Shown here in pieces: positions 1 to 7,487 of a stretch of DNA of 43,009 nt. The stretch's first letter is position 1, and every line of letters begins with the position of its first letter. A program made the position numbers and the translations under genes. This stretch comes from Streptomyces sp. OR43 (GTDB taxonomy: Bacteria > Actinomycetota > Actinomycetes > Streptomycetales > Streptomycetaceae). The stretch is taken from contig NZ_RDBK01000008.1 in the NCBI RefSeq assembly GCF_008042275.1, positions 574,475 to 617,483 on the forward strand, in the 5' to 3' direction. Under the pieces are notes generated by a model. It was not told where the DNA came from and made no database searches. It saw nothing but the letters and a program-made list of their open reading frames with translations.

Positions 1-36
1 CCGGGTTCCGGAGGGCCGCCCGGTGATCCCGTTGGG

Positions 37-474
37 TCAGACGCGGGACCGGCGAATCACTTCCAACGCGGCCACCGCGACGAAGCCGACGAACAGGTGC
101 ATCGTGATCAGCGTGGCGGCGGTGCCGCCGTCGGTGTCCTGGACCAGCGGGCCGATGGCCGTGAGCACCGCCACCGCGCCGCTCACGATCTGCCCCACCC
201 GCAGGAACACCGGCTTCCAGCGGGCCAGGAGCACGACGGCCGTGATGCCGATCACCGGCGCGGCGATCGACATGAAGATCACGTCGCCGGCGCCGATATC
301 GTCGGGCTTGCCGTTGAGCTCCAGGACCATCGAGGCGCCGGCGGCGTCACCGATGAACAGGACGATCAGATCGACGACCGCGGCGAGGGCGGCGGCCGCT
401 GCCACCGCCTGCCACGCGGGCAGTGCCCGCCGTCCTGGAGCGGTGTTGGTGGCGGCGGGGTTACTGCTGGTCAT
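37..474 (-). CDS. Small four-helix membrane protein, DUF6069-like
   Basis: A 145-residue protein that is mostly hydrophobic, with four likely membrane helices at about residues 20-42, 62-86, 92-110 and 122-140, and a short Asn/Thr/Ala-rich N-terminus. The pattern fits the DUF6069 family of actinobacterial integral membrane proteins of unknown function. The ATG at 474 is chosen because the longer open frame upstream runs antisense-like through the neighbouring oxidase gene. It is the last gene of the leftward block, 119 bases after the flavin oxidase with a hairpin between them, so it may be a separate unit. I infer no role in biosynthesis. Confidence 0.7.
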   Translation of the reverse strand: MTSSNPAATNTAPGRRALPAWQAVAAAAALAAVVDLIVLFIGDAAGASMVLELNGKPDDIGAGDVIFMSIAAPVIGITAVVLLARWKPVFLRVGQIVSGAVAVLTAIGPLVQDTDGGTAATLITMHLFVGFVAVAALEVIRRSRV

Positions 475-494
475 GGAGCCCTCCGGGCTGTCGT

Positions 495-534
495 ACCGTG
501 CCGGGACCGGGTTCTGTCCGGGCCCCGGCACGGT
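495..534 (-). terminator. Hairpin after the flavin oxidase gene
   Basis: An 11-base perfect inverted repeat (ACCGTGCCGGG at 495-505 and its complement at 524-534) with an 18-base loop lies just downstream of the oxidase stop codon. No T-run follows, as is common for Streptomyces terminators. It probably ends the oxidase transcript, separating it from the small membrane protein gene. Confidence 0.45.
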
Positions 535-593
535 GATCGTCGAAATGGGGAGCGTGCGTTTCCGGCGGGGGGACCGGCCGCCCGAGCGGTGCG

Positions 594-2177
594 TCAGGAG
601 GGGGTCAGGGACAGGCCGTGCCGGAAGACGTTCTTGGGGTCGTAGGTGTTCTTGACCTGCTGCAGCCTGGGGTAGTTGCCCTTCCATATGAGCGAGTACC
701 AGGGCACCCCGGACGTGTTCTGCGCCGGATCGCGCATATCGCTGTCCGGGTAGTTGATGTAGCCGCCGTCCTGCTGGTCGTTGGGCGCCGGAAAGCCGCC
801 GGTCGCGCCGTGGACGTTCTTGCGCAGCGTGCGCAGCCAGTCGACCTCGACCTCGTCGGAGGCCGGATCGGACCAGCTGTTGGAGTACCAGAGCTTGATG
901 ACGGAGTCCCGCTGCGGGATCGCCCTGGCCTCCGACGGCATGGTATTGATCTGGCAGCCGTACGCCGCCAGGTACACCAGGCCGACGCCGTAGTGGTTCG
1001 GGTCTGTCAGCGAGCGGTAGATCGCGCCGACCTGATCTACCGTCAGCGGCTTGCGCAGATGACCGCCCATGGACTTCTGGCGCGAGTACGCACCGTAGTC
1101 GGCGGTCGGCTCCAGAGCGATCTCCAGCCACGTGCCCTCCGTGACGTCGATCGTCGGCTGCACCCCCACGCCCGCGGAGAGCGCGCCGATGTAGTCGTCG
1201 TGGAGTCTGGCGGTGTCCGCCGACGTGGCGTCCATACGGATCTCCATCTGGATCGTCCCCGCGATCGACGAGTACAGCTGGAGCGAGCTGTGCATCGCCT
1301 GGTATACGGATCCCGGAGCGCTGTTCGCGGCATGCCAGGCGCCGTGGTTCATCACCAGACGTGTGAAGCCCGCTTCGGTCAGCTGCGCCCACGGCCAGGT
1401 GACGACGGTATTGCGCATCCGCGCGGGCGGCTTGGGCAGCAGCGAGGACGCGCTGCCCGTGGCGCCCGGGGTACGGAACCAGAACTTCGTCACGATGCCG
1501 AACCCGCCGCCGCCCCCGCCGGTGTGTGCCCACCACAGTTCGCGGTTCGGATCGTTCGCGTCGCGGGTGGCGACGATGGTGCGTGCCTTGCCGCCCTTGT
1601 CTGCCACGACGACCTCGACGGCGTACAGGTGGTCCACGACGAGGCCGAAGCGGCGGGACAGCGGGCCGTATCCGCCGCCGGCGACGTGACCGCCGACGCC
1701 GACCTCCGGGCACACGCCGCCCGGGACCGTGACGCCCCAGCCCTCGTACAGTGCCTTGTACACCTCGCCGAGCCGAGCACCCGGCTGGACGGCGAAGGCG
1801 TTCATCGACGGGTCGAAGCCCACGCTCTTCATCTCGGACATGTCGACGAGAACACGGACCTGGGGATTGGCGACCAGATCCTCGAAGCAGTGACCGCCGC
1901 TGCGCACGGTGATGCGCTGATTGTTGGCGCGGGCCTTGTTCACCGCCTTCTCCACCTGGGAGGCGCAGTGCACGAGCCAGATCTCGTCCGGCGTGGCCGC
2001 GAAGCGGGTGTTGTAACCGCGGCCGGAGAGCACGGCGTACCGTGCGTCTCCCGGTCTGACGATCACCTCCGGATCGACGTGAGCGGCCGCCTGGGCCGAG
2101 GAGGGCTGTGCGGTGAACCCCACCGTGGCACCGGCCACCGCTATTGCGGAGCCCAGAAACCTGCGTCGCGAAACCAT
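594..2177 (-). CDS. Tat-exported bicovalent FAD oxidase (AknOx/GilR-type, BBE family)
   Basis: A 527-residue flavin oxidase. It opens with a twin-arginine signal (SRRRFLG at 3-9, then a hydrophobic stretch and an AQA-A cleavage region near 28-32), so export is expected. The FAD_binding_4 domain carries His96 in RSGGH and Cys156 in GGVCPEVG; these two residues, 60 apart, match the sites that bind FAD through two covalent bonds in AknOx and GilR. The C-terminus ends in the NVFRH-type BBE motif. AknOx oxidises terminal L-rhodinose to cinerulose and aculose, while GilR closes a lactone. With rhodinose-type sugar genes nearby, I infer a late sugar oxidation outside the cytoplasm, as in saquayamycin or grincamycin. 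The Shine-Dalgarno sequence is weak. Confidence 0.85.
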   Translation of the reverse strand: MVSRRRFLGSAIAVAGATVGFTAQPSSAQAAAHVDPEVIVRPGDARYAVLSGRGYNTRFAATPDEIWLVHCASQVEKAVNKARANNQRITVRSGGHCFEDLVANPQVRVLVDMSEMKSVGFDPSMNAFAVQPGARLGEVYKALYEGWGVTVPGGVCPEVGVGGHVAGGGYGPLSRRFGLVVDHLYAVEVVVADKGGKARTIVATRDANDPNRELWWAHTGGGGGGFGIVTKFWFRTPGATGSASSLLPKPPARMRNTVVTWPWAQLTEAGFTRLVMNHGAWHAANSAPGSVYQAMHSSLQLYSSIAGTIQMEIRMDATSADTARLHDDYIGALSAGVGVQPTIDVTEGTWLEIALEPTADYGAYSRQKSMGGHLRKPLTVDQVGAIYRSLTDPNHYGVGLVYLAAYGCQINTMPSEARAIPQRDSVIKLWYSNSWSDPASDEVEVDWLRTLRKNVHGATGGFPAPNDQQDGGYINYPDSDMRDPAQNTSGVPWYSLIWKGNYPRLQQVKNTYDPKNVFRHGLSLTPS

Positions 2178-2335
2178 ATGGAGCCCTATCTCTGCTGGGA
2201 TGCCGATAAGTCACCGCATTGACGGATGCGGACCGGGGGGTGGACTTCAGCCAATCAGTTCCCGGGAGCCGTCACCACGTGCTTGACACGGATCTGTCGT
2301 GCCTCGATACGAAAGTTGAGGTTCCGATGCTCCGG

Positions 2336-3016
2336 TCAGCCGTCCGAGGTGGTCCGCGGCGCCTCGCGAAGGGCCGCGAGCAGCGCGGCCTCCGACTGGG
2401 ATCCGGTCAGTGGCCGCACGCCGTCGATGAAGAACACCGGCACACCGCTGACGCCGAGCCCGCGCACACGGTCGAGTTCGGCCTGAAGCCGGTCCGTTTC
2501 CGAAGCCGAAGCGGGGGCTGTTTCCGCCGGCCACGAGCCGGAGTCGTTCACCGTGACACCGGCCTCCCCGGCGAGCCGGGCAAGCGTGGGCGGGTCGCCG
2601 ATGTGCAGCCCGTCCGTGAAGTGCGCGCGGAAGAGGCGCTCCACCATCTGTTCGGCCCTGCCCTGCCGCGCGGCTCGGCCGATGAGCCGGTGCGCCTCGA
2701 ACGTGCCGGTGGCCACAGCGCGTTCGTAGTGGAGTTCCAGCCCCTCCGAGGCCACCTGCTCGGCGAACTGGAGCGTGTGCTGCACGGCCTGCGGGCCGAA
2801 CACCCGCTCCAGTACGGGGAGCAGGGGCTCCCCTTCGGTGCCCGCGCCCGGCGCGAGCTCGAAGGGCAGGAACTCCACCCGGAGCGTGTGGCCCTCGGCG
2901 CGCATCCGGTGTGCCGCACGGCTGAAACGGGTGTAGCCGAGGTAGGAGTGCACGCAGATCACGTCCAGCGCGATCCGTACACGCAGCGTCGTGCTCTTCG
3001 GCGGTTGCTTCTCCAC
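2336..3016 (-). CDS. DsbA/FrnE-like thioredoxin-fold protein with C-x-x-S site
   Basis: A 226-residue protein of the DsbA/FrnE family (2-hydroxychromene-2-carboxylate isomerase superfamily). The thioredoxin-fold start ALDVICVHSYLGY (about 16-28) places Cys21 at the usual first cysteine, but the second is Ser24, so it cannot form the normal CxxC disulfide. The cis-Pro loop SGVPVFFIDG is present near residue 195. A similar gene, frnE, is known in the frenolicin polyketide cluster. The GTG start at 3016 is preceded by GGGAGG. There is no signal peptide, so it is cytoplasmic. It may be a glutathione- or mycothiol-type transferase or isomerase rather than a disulfide oxidase; the role is unproven. 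Confidence 0.75.
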   Translation of the reverse strand: MEKQPPKSTTLRVRIALDVICVHSYLGYTRFSRAAHRMRAEGHTLRVEFLPFELAPGAGTEGEPLLPVLERVFGPQAVQHTLQFAEQVASEGLELHYERAVATGTFEAHRLIGRAARQGRAEQMVERLFRAHFTDGLHIGDPPTLARLAGEAGVTVNDSGSWPAETAPASASETDRLQAELDRVRGLGVSGVPVFFIDGVRPLTGSQSEAALLAALREAPRTTSDG

Positions 3017-3059
3017 GGGTGTTGCCTCCCTTGGGCTGATGATTTCAAGTGCCCTTTTA

Positions 3060-3343
3060 CTATGGCTGGTTGCCGTGTTTGCGGGAGGGAAGGCCGGCGT
3101 GTTCGGTCTGCAGCACGGCGAGGCACTGGATGAGGACCTCGCGGGTCTCGGCGGGGTCGATGACGTCGTCGACCAGGCCGCGCTCGGCGGCGTAGTACGG
3201 GTGCGTCAGTTCGGCCTTGTACTCCATGACCATGCGGGTCCGCGCATGGCCTCCGGGTCCTCGGCGTCGGCGATCTGCCGGCGGAAGGCCTGGGCGTACC
3301 CGGCTTCCTGCCCGGCGTCGATCAGGAGCACAGCCGCCGTCGG
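3060..3343 (-). pseudogene. Remnant of acyl-CoA carboxylase beta subunit (C-terminal end, frameshifted)
   Basis: Reading leftwards from about 3343, one frame gives PTAAVLLIDAG...FRRQIADAEDPEAMR and, after a frameshift near 3238-3245, another gives MVMEYKAELTHPYYAAERGLVDDVIDP and continues to a TAG at 3060. Together these match the last roughly 90 residues of PccB/AccB-type carboxyltransferase subunits (the HPYYAAERGLVDDVI motif is typical). Everything upstream is missing and replaced by the phosphopantetheinyl transferase gene, whose last codons overlap the fragment. Some angucycline clusters carry a full-length carboxylase gene to supply malonyl-CoA; this copy cannot work and is a deletion scar. 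Confidence 0.75.
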
Positions 3344-4089
3344 CCCGTGCCGGGGACGTGGCCGCCGATGCGGACCGCATCGGGCGGGAGCCGGTGTACC
3401 ACGGGCCGGGGAGCCGGTCCCCTGATGGCCGCGGCCGCCGCATGGCCGGGGCCGAACGGCACGTCGAGGACACTCCAGCCGTCCGGCCGCGGTGGGGCGT
3501 CCGGTCCTCCGTTGCCGAGGTACACCTCGGACGTCCAGCCACCCACTCCGACGCCCATCCCCTTCAGACAGGCCTCTTTGCGGGCCCAGAGCCGGGCGAA
3601 GAAGGCCGGGCGGTCCGGCGGCCGGAGTCCCGCCAGCTCCTGCTGCTCATAGGGGTGGAGAGCCGAGCGGCAGACGTCGACCCGCTCCGGGCCCGGCACC
3701 CTCTCGACATCGACACCCACCGGTGCGCGGGCGACGCCGACGAGTACCGCTCCCCGGCTGTGCGACAGCGAGAAGTGCGGGGCGTCGGGCCCGGCGCCGG
3801 CCAGTACCGGGCGGCCGTGCGGACCGCCGCACCGGGGGCAGTGCGCACGGGCGAACACCAGTTCCTTCGCCGGCGTCCGCAGGTACCCGCCCAGCAGCCG
3901 GCGCAGCGCGATGTGTGCGGTCACGTACAACGTGCGGTCGCCGGGCAGCCGGAAGGCGTTTGCGCGGCGCCGCTCGGTCTCGTCGAGTTCGTCGAGCGCG
4001 AGCGGTCCCCGATCGGGCGGTGTCAGCAGCCACAGTGCCAAGTCCCCGTCCTGCAAGGTGAGCTCGCTGCTGTCGGGGGCGGCCGTCAT
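3322..4089 (-). CDS. Sfp-type 4'-phosphopantetheinyl transferase
   Basis: A 255-residue protein that would transfer phosphopantetheine from CoA to the serine of a carrier protein. The family motifs are clear: FSLSHS at 106-111, the Mg-binding GVDVE at 125-129, and LWARKEACLKGMG (Trp168, Lys171, Glu172, Lys176). A CPRCGGP segment near 84-90 is normal for Sfp relatives in actinomycetes. Its start overlaps the stop of the 3-ketoreductase gene (ATGA), so the two are translationally coupled. The likely partner is the minimal-PKS ACP of this cluster. The last ~15 residues run into the carboxylase remnant and may be a tail acquired at the deletion. Confidence 0.9.
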   Translation of the reverse strand: MTAAPDSSELTLQDGDLALWLLTPPDRGPLALDELDETERRRANAFRLPGDRTLYVTAHIALRRLLGGYLRTPAKELVFARAHCPRCGGPHGRPVLAGAGPDAPHFSLSHSRGAVLVGVARAPVGVDVERVPGPERVDVCRSALHPYEQQELAGLRPPDRPAFFARLWARKEACLKGMGVGVGGWTSEVYLGNGGPDAPPRPDGWSVLDVPFGPGHAAAAAIRGPAPRPVVHRLPPDAVRIGGHVPGTGRRRLCS

Positions 4090-5045
4090 ACGGAGCGACG
4101 ACGTACGTCATCCAGCAGGACGGCCTGCCGCAGGGTGTCCGCGCGCGGGGCGGCCCCGGCGCGGACCGCGGTGACGAACGCGGCGACCGTGGCCGCGACC
4201 TGGTCGGCGGGCTCCAGTCGGATCTGGTCCGTCTCGGCGCCCCGGTGCAGTCCGATCGAGGGCACGAAGTCCGCCGGCGGGGTGAAAGCCCGGTCCACGG
4301 TGATCCGGCCCTCGCTGCCCCACAGTTCGTACCGGGAGAGATAGGAGTGCTCCATGCCGAACGTGAGGTGTGCGGTGATCCCGCCGGGAGCGGCCAGCAG
4401 CACGGCCCCCGACGTCTCGACCTGCCGCCCGGCGCCCCGGGTGAGACGGGCGCCGACCACGTCGAGTTCGTGGCCCAGGAAGTGCAGGGCGGCCCGCAGC
4501 GGGTAGAGGCCGACGTCCACCAGTGCGCCGCCGCCCAGCTCGGCGGAGTACCGGATATCGTCGCCGTCGAGCGGGGGGATGGCGAACTCCGCTCGGAATG
4601 AGCGGAGTTCACCGATGCGCCCCTCGGTGACCAGTCGCCGCACCGCCTCGTGCCGGGGATGGTGGACGAACATGACGTTCTCCATCAGGGCCACACCGTG
4701 CTTCGCCGCGAGGTCCAGAAGCCGCTCGGTGCTTCCCGGGTCCATGGTCACGGGCTTCTCGGCCAGGACATGTTTGCCCGCGTTCAGCGCCGACTCCACC
4801 CACGGGGCGTGCAGCGCGGCCGGCAGGGGCACGTACACGGCCTGGATGTCGTCGGCGTCGAGCAGTTCGTCGTACCCGTGGACGGGGCGGCAGTCGAAGC
4901 GGCGGCCGACCCGCTCGGCCCTGGCCCGGTCGCGGCTGGCGACCGCGGCCAGCTCCAGACCGGGGGAGGCGGCGAACGCGGGCAGCATCCGCCGCACCGC
5001 GATGTCCGCGCAGCCGAGGACCCCGATCCGCACCGGCCCGCTCAT
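4086..5045 (-). CDS. dTDP-hexose 3-ketoreductase (Gfo/Idh/MocA family, UrdT/LanT-like)
   Basis: A 319-residue NAD(P)-dependent oxidoreductase. The N-terminal Rossmann motif GVLGCADIA (8-16) binds the cofactor, and the EKP motif (about 95-97, AEKPVT) carries the catalytic lysine of this family. It would reduce the 3-keto group left by the 2,3-dehydratase, giving the 2-deoxysugar intermediate on the way to D-olivose or L-rhodinose. The start overlaps the 2,3-dehydratase stop by four bases and its own stop overlaps the next gene, so the three form one coupled set. The function is well supported by pairing with the 2,3-dehydratase. Confidence 0.87.
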   Translation of the reverse strand: MSGPVRIGVLGCADIAVRRMLPAFAASPGLELAAVASRDRARAERVGRRFDCRPVHGYDELLDADDIQAVYVPLPAALHAPWVESALNAGKHVLAEKPVTMDPGSTERLLDLAAKHGVALMENVMFVHHPRHEAVRRLVTEGRIGELRSFRAEFAIPPLDGDDIRYSAELGGGALVDVGLYPLRAALHFLGHELDVVGARLTRGAGRQVETSGAVLLAAPGGITAHLTFGMEHSYLSRYELWGSEGRITVDRAFTPPADFVPSIGLHRGAETDQIRLEPADQVAATVAAFVTAVRAGAAPRADTLRQAVLLDDVRRRSV

Positions 5046-6442
5046 CGGGCCCTCGCCGCCGCCGCGTTGAGGCAGGCCAGGAGCGTGCGGGCCTGGACGT
5101 TGAGGTAGTGGCCGTGGCGCACCAGCCAGGTGAGCTGGTCCGGTGTGACCCAGGTGTAGCCGGCCGGCGGATCGACGGGGACGTCGTGTTCGTCGGCGTC
5201 GACGATCAGATACCGGCTCTCGGCGTTGAGGAACCGGCCGCCCTCCTCCGAGTGCACGGCCTCGTACCGGATGCGGTCCGCCGGCGCCGCGAGCACGGTG
5301 TCGAGGAACGACGGGCGTTGCGTCGCGGACAGGTGGGCGTAGTTTCCGGGCGTGTACTGCACCGTGGGGCCCAGCTCGACGGTGTCCAGGAAACCGCCCT
5401 CGACGCGGGCGTGCGCCAGGACATGGAGGAAACCGTCGAACGTGCGGGTGAGGAACGCGGTGACGCCCAGGCCGACCGGCTCGAACAGCGGCTGGGTCCA
5501 GCCGGTGACCTCACGGTTGCCGGCCTGCACGGCGACCGCCGCCACCTTGAAGTAGCGGCCCTCCTCGTGCTCGACGGTCATCTCGTCGCGCCGCCAGCCG
5601 GGCAGCCCGGCCAGCGGTACGCGCTCGGCGTGTACGTCGTGCCGGGAGCGCTCGCCGGTGATCCAGGACAGCAGCTGGGCGTCGGACAGCAGGGCGCCGG
5701 CCGCCGTCTCCGGGACGGGCAGGCAGGACAGGACCGTACGCGAGTCCATGTTGACGACATTGTCCTGGTGCAGGAGTTCCGCTATCTGCCCGAGTGTGAG
5801 CCAGCAGAAGTCGTCGAGGAGCGGCACGTCGTCGTCCGTCAGCACGATCATGTTGCGGTTGGACTTGTGGAAGAACCACGAACCGTGCTCGGACTGCAGG
5901 ACGTCCGCGACGACCCGGCCGCGGCCCGGGCCGACGAAGTGCTCGAGGTACTTCACGTCCGCGCCCTGGTGGACCTTGGTGTAGTTGCTGCGGGTGGCCT
6001 GCACGGTCGGGGACAACTGGAGCAGGTTCGGGTTGCCGGGCTCCATCTTCGCCTGCATCAGGAAGTGCAGGACCCCGTCGATCTCCTTGCCCAGGATGCC
6101 CAGGATGCCGACTTCGGGCTGCTTGATGATGGGCTGGTACCACTCGGCGTGCGGGCCGTCGCCGTACGGAGCGCCCCTCTCGATGACGTGCAAGCCCTCG
6201 ATCGTGAAGAAGCGGCCGCTGCGGTGCTCGAGATTGCCGGTGGTGTCGTGGAACGACCAGCCGTCCAGGCGGTCGAAGGGGATCCGGTCCACGCGGAAGG
6301 CGTTGGCGCGGCCCCGCTCGGTGAGCCATGCGGAGAAGCCGGCGGTCGGGAGGTGCGCGCCCCGCGTGGTGGCGGACGACAGCGCGAGCCGGTCCGCCAG
6401 CAGCTTCGCGTCGTCGCGTGGCTGAAGGGTGAGAGGCAGCAT
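5042..6442 (-). CDS. dTDP-4-keto-6-deoxyhexose 2,3-dehydratase (UrdS/LanS-like)
   Basis: A 466-residue enzyme that removes the C-2 hydroxyl of dTDP-4-keto-6-deoxyglucose, the committing step to 2-deoxysugars. The protein is an internal duplication typical of the family. The first half carries FSAWLTERG...RVDRIPFDRLDGW and the second repeats this plan with LLSWITGERS...HAERVPLAGLPGW near 240-275. Its unstable product is taken by the 3-ketoreductase encoded immediately downstream (ATGA overlap). The ATG at 6442 follows a GGGGAG ribosome site. Length agrees with UrdS, LanS and similar proteins. Confidence 0.9.
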   Translation of the reverse strand: MLPLTLQPRDDAKLLADRLALSSATTRGAHLPTAGFSAWLTERGRANAFRVDRIPFDRLDGWSFHDTTGNLEHRSGRFFTIEGLHVIERGAPYGDGPHAEWYQPIIKQPEVGILGILGKEIDGVLHFLMQAKMEPGNPNLLQLSPTVQATRSNYTKVHQGADVKYLEHFVGPGRGRVVADVLQSEHGSWFFHKSNRNMIVLTDDDVPLLDDFCWLTLGQIAELLHQDNVVNMDSRTVLSCLPVPETAAGALLSDAQLLSWITGERSRHDVHAERVPLAGLPGWRRDEMTVEHEEGRYFKVAAVAVQAGNREVTGWTQPLFEPVGLGVTAFLTRTFDGFLHVLAHARVEGGFLDTVELGPTVQYTPGNYAHLSATQRPSFLDTVLAAPADRIRYEAVHSEEGGRFLNAESRYLIVDADEHDVPVDPPAGYTWVTPDQLTWLVRHGHYLNVQARTLLACLNAAAARAR

Positions 6443-6461
6443 CAGGGAACTCCCCGTGTTC

Positions 6462-6488
6462 GATGTGTCAGATGTGTCTGATGTGACC
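6462..6488. repeat. Three 9-base direct repeats (GATGTG-N3)
   Basis: GATGTGTCA, GATGTGTCT and GATGTGACC lie head to tail in the short gap between the secreted protein and the 2,3-dehydratase gene; more GTGTG/GTGACGTG-like sequence follows to about 6510. It may be a slippage product. I see no gene or obvious binding-site logic in it. Confidence 0.5.
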
Positions 6489-6514
6489 TGTGTCCGGTGT
6501 GCGTGACGTGCCGT

Positions 6515-7459
6515 TCATCTGACGTCGACGATGGTGAACAGGCCCTTCTTGACGAGCTTGATGCCGTCCGTGGCGTCCTTCGACCAGGTCAGCGCGGCGT
6601 ATCGGGCGCTTTCCAGGGGGACCTGCACCACCGACGACCGGCCCGTGGACAGGTGCAGGCTGCCCAGGCCGGCTGAGACGAACGGGGAGTCCGGCGGGAA
6701 CGTGCCGTCGTCGGGCATGGCGTCGAAGTACGCCTTGAGGTCGGCCTCGGCCGTGCCCTCCGCGATCTTCACGAAGATCAGTTCGTTGACCTGGCCGGGG
6801 ATCTCGTTCACGTACCGCAGAGGCCGGCCGGCTCGCAGTGTGCCGCGGACCTCGAAGCGCGGACCCGTTCCCGGCACGTTCTTCGACACGATCGTCGCGG
6901 TCGGCGCCAGGCCCTGGGCGACGGCGTCGCCGGAGACGGTCAGCCAGCGATAGCGCGGCTCCGCGTCGCCCGCGGCCAGATAGTCGAACAGCAGGTACCT
7001 GCCCGGATCGAGGTGCTGGGTGAACGATCCGGGCCGGCCGGGCTGGAGCACCAGCCCGCCGAGCAAGGTCGCGGTCGCGTCCAGGTCCTTCGCCCCCTGG
7101 GGGACGTCGGACGGCGTGTTGGACAGCGCGCCCGCGAGGGCGTCCAGGAAGTCGTCCCAGCCGGCGCCGTCCTTCAGGCGGGCCAGCCCGATCCAGCCCT
7201 TGCCCGTCTGCGTGGTCGAGGCGCGGAAGGTGGTCAGGCCGGACCGGGTGGTCGCCGGTGCGGTGAAGCCGTCGGCGGTCGAGACGAGGTCGACGGTGTG
7301 GGAGGCCTCGGACGCCTGGACCGCGTGGGCGGCCCGGGCGGTCCGGAGGTTCTGGGCGGGGAGCGACAGGGCCGCGTGGGCGGGCCCCTGGACGCAGGCC
7401 AGGAGCAGCGTGGCACCGCACAGAAGGGTCGTCGTGCGTTTTGTCCTGGGGTGATTCAT
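6515..7459 (-). CDS. Secreted protein with two cupredoxin-like domains, function unknown
   Basis: A 314-residue protein with a Sec-type signal peptide (RTKR at 5-8, a hydrophobic core at about 10-24, and a PAHA cleavage site near 29). The mature part looks like two beta-sandwich modules of the cupredoxin-like kind found in other secreted actinobacterial proteins. Each has an opening 'DGFTAPATTRSGLTTFRAS' or 'RFEVRGTLRAGRPLRYVN' strand pair, a middle 'LARLKDG' or 'VKIAEG' strand and a closing 'LDPGRYLL' or 'SARYAAL' strand. The His/Cys copper ligands normally seen there are not evident. It sits between deoxysugar genes in the same direction. Its job is unknown; an export, binding or tolerance role is only inference. 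The domain assignment is moderate. Confidence 0.6.
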   Translation of the reverse strand: MNHPRTKRTTTLLCGATLLLACVQGPAHAALSLPAQNLRTARAAHAVQASEASHTVDLVSTADGFTAPATTRSGLTTFRASTTQTGKGWIGLARLKDGAGWDDFLDALAGALSNTPSDVPQGAKDLDATATLLGGLVLQPGRPGSFTQHLDPGRYLLFDYLAAGDAEPRYRWLTVSGDAVAQGLAPTATIVSKNVPGTGPRFEVRGTLRAGRPLRYVNEIPGQVNELIFVKIAEGTAEADLKAYFDAMPDDGTFPPDSPFVSAGLGSLHLSTGRSSVVQVPLESARYAALTWSKDATDGIKLVKKGLFTIVDVR

Positions 7460-7487
7460 GGCGGGATCCGTCGTTGCCCTTCTCTTG

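Noticed and set aside
618..2222. Long rightward open frames opposite the flavin oxidase and many other leftward genes (for example 618-2222, 5108-6481, 8141-9889).
   Set aside because: They are antisense shadows created by high GC at codon third positions. The proteins are rich in Arg, Gly, Val and Ala, and have no recognisable domains.
6462..6488. Three 9-base direct repeats as a SARP binding site.
   Set aside because: SARP sites are heptamers with 11-base periodicity near a -10 box; here the period is nine and no promoter pattern follows.
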